A stretch of 17,363 nt of DNA. Source: an uncultured Micrococcaceae bacterium (GTDB lineage: Bacteria > Actinomycetota > Actinomycetes > Actinomycetales > Micrococcaceae). The notes beneath the pieces were generated by a model, which was given only the letters and a program-made list of their open reading frames with translations, was not told the DNA's origin and did no database searches. Position numbers and translations under genes: made by a program. The DNA is taken from the NCBI GenBank assembly GCA_937896705.1, contig CALBOC010000137.1, positions 1 to 17,363 of the forward strand, written 5' to 3'. Positions 7,628 through 13,544 of this stretch are shown piece by piece; the stretch's first letter is position 1, and each line of letters starts with the position of its first letter.

Positions 7628-8494
7628 TTAGGTGCGAGCGAACGCGGTGAACCGGCCCTGGGAATTTCGGGAGACCTTTAGGGGCAGACGGAAGGCTTCC
7701 GACAAGGTATCTTCCGTGAGAGCGGTGTCAATCGGTCCAGCGGAGATGATCTGACCGTCACGCAAGAGCAATGCGTGCGTAAAGTTCGGGGGGATTTCTT
7801 CGACGTGGTGGGTGACGAGAATGGGCGTTGGTGCTAAGGGGTCGGTAGCCAACTGGGTCAAAGAGCGCACCAGCGTCTCGCGACCGGCCAGATCAAGACC
7901 CGCACCTGGCTCATCCAGGATGAGGAGCTCTGGGTCAGTCATCATCGCACGAGCAATGAGCGCGCGTTTTCGCTCACCTTCAGACAGCGTCCGAAACTTG
8001 CGGTCACTGTACCCGGCGATCCCCCATCGAGCCAAGAGCCGCTCGGCACGTTGTAAGTCTTCCGGTTCGTATTCTTCACGCCACCGTCCAGTGACACCAT
8101 ACGCCGCGGTCACCACGAGGTTCAGGATCGTTTCACCACCGGGTACCTGCTCGGCGAGCAACGTGGAAGACAAACCGATGGACGGTCTGAGATCGAAGAC
8201 ATCAACGGCTCCTAGCACCTCCCCCAGGATGCCGACATTGCCAGAGGTCGGATGGAGGCGTGCAGCAGCAACATTGATCAGCGTCGATTTTCCCGCCCCA
8301 TTTGGGCCCATCACGATCCAGCGTTCACCTTCTTGCACGTGCCATGAGACATCATCCAGCAGCAGGTTGTGACCACGTTGAATACTGACGCGCGACAGGT
8401 GTAGCACAGAGTCGTCGAGGGGGGTAAATTCATGAGGTGCCACGATGGGGCGTTGCGCGATTGTTGCAGACGAAATCAGTTCGGATGAGCTCAT
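7628..8494 (-). CDS. Standalone ABC transporter ATP-binding protein
   Basis: A 288-residue single ATP-binding cassette. Walker A is GPNGAGKS at residues 63-70, the signature is LSEGERKRALIARA, Walker B/D-loop is LLILDEPGAGLD, and the switch histidine is in VTHHVEEI. The Q-loop area reads GLSSTLLAEQVPGG, resembling the YlmA/ModF-type branch of ABC ATPases rather than a typical importer subunit. An unstructured N-terminal lead of about 28 residues precedes the domain. No partner permease of ABC type is nearby; the next gene in the operon is the TauE permease. It could serve an unlinked permease or act as a soluble ATPase. There is no Shine-Dalgarno, and TAGTCT ends exactly seven bases before the ATG, consistent with a leaderless transcript. 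It is divergent from serB across 51 bp. Confidence 0.9.
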   Translation of the reverse strand: MSSSELISSATIAQRPIVAPHEFTPLDDSVLHLSRVSIQRGHNLLLDDVSWHVQEGERWIVMGPNGAGKSTLINVAAARLHPTSGNVGILGEVLGAVDVFDLRPSIGLSSTLLAEQVPGGETILNLVVTAAYGVTGRWREEYEPEDLQRAERLLARWGIAGYSDRKFRTLSEGERKRALIARAMMTDPELLILDEPGAGLDLAGRETLVRSLTQLATDPLAPTPILVTHHVEEIPPNFTHALLLRDGQIISAGPIDTALTEDTLSEAFRLPLKVSRNSQGRFTAFART

Positions 8495-8501
8495 ACGAAC
8501 C

Positions 8502-8507
8502 AGACTA
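8502..8507 (-). promoter_or_regulatory. Candidate -10 box (TAGTCT) for leaderless ABC ATPase mRNA
   Basis: On the minus strand TAGTCT fits TANNNT and is separated by seven bases from the ATG at 8494; no ribosome site is present upstream of that ATG. It lies in the 51-bp intergenic space shared with serB. No clear -35 hexamer is visible. Confidence 0.4.
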
Positions 8508-8545
8508 GGCTAGATATAGGACGAATTGTTGAAAGGAACCGGTAT

Positions 8546-9397
8546 ATGCCGACAAATATTGCCAAGATGAAGATCGGTGACCGTGTGGTCGTTTACAACA
8601 ATGCCGGTTACCCTCATCTGGATGGCGTACCGACTTATGCCGAAGCGATCCAAGGCCTTGGCTTTACCGGACATCGATGGGTTTCTGCTGCAGATCGACT
8701 CAAAGATCTCCCAGACGACTGGTATCCCGCTGTCATGCCTAAGCGGACCGTTCATGCGCTGCAGGACCACGCCCCCCTGGTCGTATTCGACGTTGACTCA
8801 ACACTCATTCACGAAGAGGTCATCGAACTTCTTGCCGCACATGCGGGGAAAGAGCAGGAAGTCGCCGAGGTGACTGAGCGTGCCATGCGCGGCGAAATTG
8901 ATTTTGCTGACTCGTTACACTATCGGGTAGCGACTCTCGAGGGGTTGCCGGTCAGTGTCCTTGATGAAGTGGCCGCGGCCGCTACGATTCACGAAGGGAT
9001 CCCCGAGCTGGTGAGCGCGGTACAACGGGCCGGGGGGTACGTGTATGCGGTCTCTGGTGGTTTCACCCATGCGTTGGCTCCCCTTGCTGCCCAGTTAGGC
9101 CTCAACGGGTATGCGGCGAACACCCTGGAGATCGTTGATGGCAAGCTCACCGGCAAAGTCACCGGACAGGTTATTGACCGGGCTGCCAAAGCTGCGATGT
9201 TACGGCAATGGGCTGCGGCTCATCAGGTTCCATTGGACGCAACCATTGCCGTGGGCGATGGTGCTAATGACATCGACATGCTTGAACTGGCCGGTTACGG
9301 CGTCGGGTTCTGCCCCAAACCCGTTGTACGTCAGCACGCGGACTGCATCATCGAGATTCCAACCCACGATGTACTACGGGCGGTCCTGGGACTCTAG
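8546..9397 (+). CDS. serB: Phosphoserine phosphatase, HAD superfamily
   Basis: A 283-residue enzyme that hydrolyses O-phospho-L-serine to L-serine, the last step of serine biosynthesis from 3-phosphoglycerate. HAD motif I is FDVDSTLI with nucleophile D82 and acid/base D84. Motif II is AVSGGFT with S170. A lysine at about K215 is followed by motif III GDGANDIDM with D238 and D242. The cap between motifs I and II contains the family block EVTERAMRGEIDFADSL. The first 80 residues are a short N-terminal domain that does not clearly show a full ACT domain. AAAGGAA about seven bases before the ATG supports the start. The gene is divergent from the ABC ATPase gene and convergent with the SUFU-domain gene, 34 bp away. 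Confidence is high. Confidence 0.95.
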   Translation: MPTNIAKMKIGDRVVVYNNAGYPHLDGVPTYAEAIQGLGFTGHRWVSAADRLKDLPDDWYPAVMPKRTVHALQDHAPLVVFDVDSTLIHEEVIELLAAHAGKEQEVAEVTERAMRGEIDFADSLHYRVATLEGLPVSVLDEVAAAATIHEGIPELVSAVQRAGGYVYAVSGGFTHALAPLAAQLGLNGYAANTLEIVDGKLTGKVTGQVIDRAAKAAMLRQWAAAHQVPLDATIAVGDGANDIDMLELAGYGVGFCPKPVVRQHADCIIEIPTHDVLRAVLGL

Positions 9398-9431
9398 GGC
9401 ATCCCGAACGGCTAGACCTGGTGAACCTGGC

Positions 9432-10118
9432 CTAGCATAGCAACGGACGATCCGTCAGTAATCCTTCGTGGAACCCCGCGTCGAGGCATCGGTGAAACCA
9501 ATCGTGGCCGGTCAAATGGCGGCGCACAATGCTGTGAAGTTCTTGGGGATACAACGGATAGAGGCCCAAGAAGTGCACAGGTGTGCCGTTCACCTCCATG
9601 AACTGGGCCTCCGGCGGCAACGAGGTCACCCCATCAACAAGCACTCCGGAAAACTTCGAGCCGGCGTACGTGTCATCGACCTCATGGCCGTTGCGGACCG
9701 TGTGCCCACGAGCAAGCCAGGTGTTATATAGGTATGGCAGTCGGGCCACGGCCGTGATTTTTTCAATGGGCCACCGGTAGTCGGGAGCGCTGCTGGGTGG
9801 CATGCGCTCGATATCCTCAATCGATGGCCAGGTGGCGGGCAGCGTGAACACCAGCTCAACGCGTGAGTAATAGCTGAGTTCAGGTGGGGTATTCATCCGG
9901 TGCGCGGACATCCCTGCGGTCACGATGGTCCACATATTGCGATGCGACGTTGGAGCCCAAATGTAGAGATGCAGATGCATATGATCGGACACTTGCTCAA
10001 ACATATTCAGCGGTTCGCCTTTGAGGAACCGGGCGAAATGGTGTGGAAGCACTTCGTGTATTTCACGTTCAAAGTGCTCCATGCGCGGGTTTCGGAAGTG
10101 CGGAGAGAAGTAGCTCAT
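9432..10118 (-). CDS. Suppressor of fused (SUFU) domain protein
   Basis: A 228-residue single-domain protein resembling the SUFU family. The animal member represses Hedgehog signalling; bacterial members occur alone or as immunity proteins to polymorphic toxins. Visible family features are GMSAHRMNTP (69-78), the strand VELVFTLP (87-94), WPIEKITAVAR (116-126), GHTVRNG (138-144) and FLGLYPLYPQEL (183-194). A longer reading from GTG 10127 is possible, but ATG 10118 is preferred because TACCGT ends seven bases before it, with no ribosome site for either start. No toxin gene is adjacent: neighbours are serB (convergent) and the SDR operon upstream. The protein has no signal peptide and is probably cytoplasmic. 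Family assignment is by motif pattern; the role is unknown. Confidence 0.82.
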   Translation of the reverse strand: MSYFSPHFRNPRMEHFEREIHEVLPHHFARFLKGEPLNMFEQVSDHMHLHLYIWAPTSHRNMWTIVTAGMSAHRMNTPPELSYYSRVELVFTLPATWPSIEDIERMPPSSAPDYRWPIEKITAVARLPYLYNTWLARGHTVRNGHEVDDTYAGSKFSGVLVDGVTSLPPEAQFMEVNGTPVHFLGLYPLYPQELHSIVRRHLTGHDWFHRCLDAGFHEGLLTDRPLLC

Positions 10119-10125
10119 GAGGGCC

Positions 10126-10131
10126 ACGGTA
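10126..10131 (-). promoter_or_regulatory. Candidate -10 box (TACCGT) for leaderless SUFU-domain mRNA
   Basis: TACCGT on the minus strand fits TANNNT and lies seven bases before ATG 10118. It is downstream of the SDR operon hairpin, so an independent promoter is expected here. The -35 region is not convincing. Confidence 0.4.
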
Positions 10132-10212
10132 GAACACCCCGGCCGATGTGTTGCCTCAGGTGAGCGGCCTGTGGATTACCTGCTGGTTATCCTCAGAAGT
10201 TCCTACGACGAC

Positions 10213-10246
10213 AACACGCGCCGAATGCCAGCATTCGGCGCGTGTT
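10213..10246 (-). terminator. Hairpin terminator of fabG-SDR operon
   Basis: A perfect 16-bp inverted repeat, AACACGCGCCGAATGC / GCATTCGGCGCGTGTT, around a 2-nt centre; in RNA the loop would be about 4-6 nt. It begins 17 nt past the stop of the downstream SDR gene. There is no T-tract, as is common for actinobacterial terminators. Confidence 0.72.
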
Positions 10247-10263
10247 AGAAGGTACTCAAAGAG

Positions 10264-11028
10264 CTACTTGAGTTGTTCGAAGTAATCATGTGCCCCACCG
10301 ACGTATTCGGTGTGGCCGACTTCAAGATCGTCGCGTCCCACCAGGGCCGCGATTTCATCAGCGAACTCTTCGACGGTATACAACTTGCCAGCCGCTTGAC
10401 GGCGCGATTCGATCGCGTCAGGGTTCATCCTGTTCAGCAGCGTCGCAGTGATCGTACCTTCGATCATGTCAGCGGTCACCACCACGAAACCAATCCCGTT
10501 GTCTTGCAGCGCCGGGATACGCTCACGAAGCGCGACCTCACCGGCTCGTTTGGATTTAGCAACGGGTTCGTATTCGGGCATGGTTGGGACGTCATCAATA
10601 AAATGCGCCTGGTGGCTGGTGACGTACACAATTTGGGCGCCGGGTTGCATGACCTCCATGGCCTCTTCCAACATGGCCACCTGAGCATCCCGGTTGAGCC
10701 GCATTGCGTAGTCTTCACCGAAGTCGGACTCCATGCCTCCAGAAGCGTTTAGGACCAACACATCAAGCCCACCAAAGGATGACTGGGCAGCATCCAACAT
10801 GGCTTTGCGGCCTTCGGGAGTGGTGATGTCACCGCCGACGGCTACTGCTTTACCACCGGCATCTTCAATTTGTTTGACCACTTTATTGGCCCGTGGTGCT
10901 TTTTGCCGGTAGTTGATGACTACCCCGGCACCGCGAGCAGCCAGGCGCTGCGCAGTTGCAGCACCAACACCGCGAGAGGAACCGGTGACGATGATCCCGG
11001 TATTTGCTAAGTCTTGAGTCTGTGTCAT
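10264..11028 (-). CDS. Short-chain dehydrogenase/reductase with atypical active site
   Basis: A 254-residue SDR with the NAD(P)-binding motif TGSSRGVG (15-22), an acidic GGDITT segment (65-70) and LNASGG (93-98) in the NNAG position. The active-site strand reads YVTSHQ with S138. The expected YxxxK is not canonical: the sequence is PEYEPVAKSKRAGE, where Y153 is five residues from K158, and the SK before RAGE (K160) has V156 at the usual tyrosine position. R41, just after the second strand, may favour NADPH, by inference. The gene starts four bases after fabG stops, with little ribosome site, so it is probably translationally coupled to fabG. This is the position that inhA occupies after mabA in mycobacteria, but the protein is not FabI/InhA-like in its motifs. 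Substrate is unknown. Confidence 0.88.
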   Translation of the reverse strand: MTQTQDLANTGIIVTGSSRGVGAATAQRLAARGAGVVINYRQKAPRANKVVKQIEDAGGKAVAVGGDITTPEGRKAMLDAAQSSFGGLDVLVLNASGGMESDFGEDYAMRLNRDAQVAMLEEAMEVMQPGAQIVYVTSHQAHFIDDVPTMPEYEPVAKSKRAGEVALRERIPALQDNGIGFVVVTADMIEGTITATLLNRMNPDAIESRRQAAGKLYTVEEFADEIAALVGRDDLEVGHTEYVGGAHDYFEQLK

Positions 11029-11032
11029 AACT

Positions 11033-11743
11033 TTAGTGTCCCATTCCTAAGCCGCCATCCACCGGGATGACCGCCCCTGAAATATAGCTTGCTTCATCCG
11101 AGGCCAACCAACGCACCACATTGGCGACTTCAGCTGGCTCGGCGAAGCGACCAGCCGGGATTGCTTGTTTGTATTGTTTTTGGAGGTCCTCGCTGAGCTG
11201 CTGTGTCATGTCGGTGTCGATATATCCAGGTGCTACAACATTTGCCGTGATGTTGCGTGAGCCCAATTCACGCGTCAAGGAGCGGGCCATACCCACCAGA
11301 CCAGCTTTTGAGGCTGCGTAATTGACTTGTCCCGGGGATCCGTACAGGCCAACGACAGAGGAAATGAAGATTACACGACCTCGCTTGAGGCGAATCATGC
11401 CGCGGGTCGCACGCTTCAAAGTCCGGAACGAACCGGTCAGGTTCGTGTCGATAACTTGCTCGAAATCGTCTTCAGACATCCGCAATAGCAGCTGATCATT
11501 GTTGACCCCGGCGTTGTTCACCAACACTTCTACCGGACCGTGCGCTTCTTCTATTTGCTCAAAGGCCTGGTCGACGGAGTCCATATCCGTGACATCGGCT
11601 TTGACAGTTAGCATTCCCTCGGGTCCTTCGCCGGACCGTGAGGTGATTGCCACCTGGTCCCCGTTGGCCTCAAAGGCGCGGGCAATGGCTAACCCTATCC
11701 CCCGGTTCCCACCGGTCACCAGTACACTTCGGCCTTGCGCCAC
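11033..11743 (-). CDS. fabG: 3-oxoacyl-ACP reductase, SDR family
   Basis: A 236-residue NADPH-dependent beta-ketoacyl-ACP reductase, probably of the FASII or related acyl-chain pathway. The cofactor motif is TGGNRGIG (10-17), followed by NNAG (76-79), and a catalytic triad S129, Y142, K146 in FISSVVG and VNYAASKAG. The C-terminal PGYIDTDM and ISGAVIPVDGGLGMGH blocks match FabG/MabA. The start is GTG 11743 with GAGGAG five bases upstream, giving the usual short N-terminus. It is the first gene of a two-gene operon with the SDR downstream (4-bp gap) and is divergent from the DUF3099 gene across about 130 bp. FabG paralogues are common, so the exact pathway is less sure than the family. Confidence 0.92.
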   Translation of the reverse strand: MAQGRSVLVTGGNRGIGLAIARAFEANGDQVAITSRSGEGPEGMLTVKADVTDMDSVDQAFEQIEEAHGPVEVLVNNAGVNNDQLLLRMSEDDFEQVIDTNLTGSFRTLKRATRGMIRLKRGRVIFISSVVGLYGSPGQVNYAASKAGLVGMARSLTRELGSRNITANVVAPGYIDTDMTQQLSEDLQKQYKQAIPAGRFAEPAEVANVVRWLASDEASYISGAVIPVDGGLGMGH

Positions 11744-11872
11744 AATTACTCCTCAAGATAGATCGAGACGTTTTGTCCCTACTCTAAGCGGGAAAGTGAG
11801 ACAATAGATGCTGCAACCCGTAACGTAACGAAAATTTGTGTCGCACGAAACCGGCGCGTGGAAGGAGATGGT

Positions 11873-12376
11873 GTGACATATCAGTCAAAATCCGCCTCTC
11901 AACCGGACCGCAAGCTCGGTCGTCACCACGCGCGCCAGGCCCGCAAAGAAGATAGTCAGGTCTATCTCATCACGGGCGCCTCGGAGTCAGTGGTAGCGGA
12001 TTCCGAACGCAAAAATCGTATCTATGCGGCACTGATCGGGGTGCGCATCGCGTCGTTGTTCGTCGTGTTGGTCACCGACGGGTGGGTACAGTTGGCCGTG
12101 TTTGTGGGCGGCATGCTGGCCCCTTGGATTGGCGTTCAGATCGCCAACACGATTCGTCAAGTCCAGTCTCGTTCCATTCAGACCGTACCGCCGCAACAGG
12201 CGGCCCTTGAAGCGGCACGGGGTGAGGCCGCAGACGAGCAGAACGACGCCGTCATAGTCGGCGACGTCGTGAGTGACAAAGCCGCAACTGCAACGGCCAA
12301 GCCATCCGCTGAATCTTCTGCATCCGCAGCCGAATTTGACGAAAATGAGAGGGACGATGATGACACACGGTCCTGA
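11873..12376 (+). CDS. DUF3099 domain membrane protein
   Basis: A 167-residue protein with the DUF3099 signature VYLITGASESVVADSERKNRIY (30-51) leading into two transmembrane helices at about 50-69 and 72-93. A basic, polar N-terminus (RKLGRHHARQARK) and a low-complexity acidic, alanine-rich C-terminal tail (about 108-167) flank the membrane hairpin. DUF3099 has no established biochemical function; it is largely actinobacterial. I chose GTG 11873 over GTG 11858 because AAGGAG at 11862-11867 is five bases before it and would lie inside the gene for the earlier start. Its 3' end overlaps the small Cys-protein gene by 17 bp, placing it first in a three-gene operon that ends with SURF1. Confidence 0.88.
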   Translation: MTYQSKSASQPDRKLGRHHARQARKEDSQVYLITGASESVVADSERKNRIYAALIGVRIASLFVVLVTDGWVQLAVFVGGMLAPWIGVQIANTIRQVQSRSIQTVPPQQAALEAARGEAADEQNDAVIVGDVVSDKAATATAKPSAESSASAAEFDENERDDDDTRS

Positions 12377-12617
12377 TCTTTTAGGAAACCTCATGCAGAC
12401 CGGGTCTGCGGTAGCTGAACCTGGGGCCACCGAGGTACAGTGTTCCCGAAAGTCGTGCACCGCGGCTGCTGTCTGGCAGCTGTTGTGGAATAATCCCAAG
12501 ATCCACACGCCGGAACGCCGTAAAATCTGGCTGGCCTGCGATACTCATCGGGAATTTTTAGCAGACTTCCTCTCGTCCCGTGCTTTTCTCAAAGAGATCC
12601 AACCGCTATCTAGGTGA
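12360..12617 (+). CDS. Small conserved actinobacterial protein with Cys/His metal-site pattern
   Basis: An 85-residue protein of unknown function. It has C28-x4-C33 and, 27 residues later, C60-x2-H63 (LACDTH), a spacing that suggests a zinc-ribbon or treble-clef-like metal site, linked by a tryptophan-rich segment (VWQLLWNNPKIH). No signal peptide or membrane helix is seen. Tandem ATGs at 12357 and 12360, and an earlier ATG at 12345, are possible starts; 12360 is preferred because GAGAGGG ends six bases before it. The gene starts inside the end of the DUF3099 gene, and its TGA overlaps the SURF1 GTG (GTGA), so the three are tightly coupled. Small proteins of this kind are widespread next to SURF1 or SDR genes in Micrococcales, from memory. 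Function cannot be assigned. Confidence 0.8.
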   Translation: MTHGPDLLGNLMQTGSAVAEPGATEVQCSRKSCTAAAVWQLLWNNPKIHTPERRKIWLACDTHREFLADFLSSRAFLKEIQPLSR

Positions 12618-13528
12618 CCCACTCCATGACTCACAAACCTGTTGATGAAACACCGAAGAAACCGAAACTGAACTTTCGGTTCCTGTTGTCGGGTGCTTGG
12701 ATTGGCGGTTTCGTCTTCTGCATTCTTTTCTCTATTGCGACAGTGTTTCTCGGAGAATGGCAGATGGACCGACGCATGGAAAAACTCGATGAGATCAATA
12801 AAATCGTCGATAACTACGATGATGAGCCCGTCTCATATGCCGAGGCTGGGACACTTTTCGAGGATTTCGATGAGCAGTCCAAATGGACCCCTGTCATCAT
12901 GCAGGGACAATACATCGAAGAAGACACGATGGTGGCACGCAACCGGCCGCGTGCCGGGGTCCCTGGGTTCGAAGTCCTCGTGCCTTTTGAAACGAACTCT
13001 GGCGACCGCTTGATTGTTGATCGTGGCTGGTTGCCCCTGGGCAGCGACGCTTCAGCGCCGGAAACAGTGCCCTCTCCGCCTCAAGGCCAAGCGCGTATCA
13101 TTGTGCGGGCGGTTCCCGGTGAAGAGTCGTTAGATCGTGATGCACCCCCTGGTCAGGTGGCTTCGATCCATCTTCCTACTATCAATGAGCAGCTCGACTA
13201 TGAGGTAGCTGATCAGGCGTATGGGTTAATGGCTGCGGAATCGCCCCAAATGGACGTGGTTCCTCAGCAGATGCCGGAGCCACAGCGTGACGAGGGACCG
13301 CACCTGTCCTATTCCATGCAATGGTTCACATTCGGCCTGATGTCCTTTGCCGTGTGGGGTTGGCTGGCCTACCAAAAAGCAGTTCGAAATCGCGAAGATG
13401 AACTGTACGGTGAGCGCGAAGAAGACGGCTTCATCTCGGCTCAACGCATCGAACGCGCCAAGCCTATCAAACGCCGTAAAGGCGAACTCACCGATGAGGA
13501 AATCGAAGATGCCATGCTCAATGGCTAA
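12614..13528 (+). CDS. SURF1 family cytochrome c oxidase assembly protein
   Basis: A 304-residue SURF1-like membrane protein thought to assist heme a insertion into subunit I of aa3 cytochrome c oxidase. It has the classic layout: TM1 at about 24-46 followed by GEWQMDRRMEK (48-57), an extracytoplasmic domain with RPRAGVPGFEVLVPF (111-125) and VDRGWLP (135-141), then HLSYSMQWFTFG (230-241) entering TM2 (about 236-254). After TM2 a charged cytoplasmic tail of about 50 residues (many E, R, K) extends beyond the family core. The GTG start overlaps the preceding TGA by four bases (GTGA), implying translational coupling; ATG 12626 is an alternative. The stop is 16 bp from the convergent ABC-F stop. 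The oxidase genes themselves are not in the window. Confidence 0.93.
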   Translation: MTHSMTHKPVDETPKKPKLNFRFLLSGAWIGGFVFCILFSIATVFLGEWQMDRRMEKLDEINKIVDNYDDEPVSYAEAGTLFEDFDEQSKWTPVIMQGQYIEEDTMVARNRPRAGVPGFEVLVPFETNSGDRLIVDRGWLPLGSDASAPETVPSPPQGQARIIVRAVPGEESLDRDAPPGQVASIHLPTINEQLDYEVADQAYGLMAAESPQMDVVPQQMPEPQRDEGPHLSYSMQWFTFGLMSFAVWGWLAYQKAVRNREDELYGEREEDGFISAQRIERAKPIKRRKGELTDEEIEDAMLNG

Positions 13529-13544
13529 CTCATGTCAGGGCGAA

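Noticed and set aside
7812..8372. 186-codon + strand ORF
   Set aside because: Antisense to the ABC ATPase gene; its Ser/Arg-rich composition is typical of a shadow frame in GC-rich DNA.
9412..9435. Possible bidirectional terminator between serB and the SUFU gene
   Set aside because: Only a 7-bp stem with one mismatch (CTAGACC/GGCCTAG) and a long loop, without a T-tract; too weak to annotate.
10273..10752. 159-codon + strand ORF
   Set aside because: Antisense to the SDR gene with no ribosome site or motif.
11987..12508. 173-codon - strand ORF
   Set aside because: Runs antisense across DUF3099 and the small Cys protein, both of which have good ribosome sites and family features.
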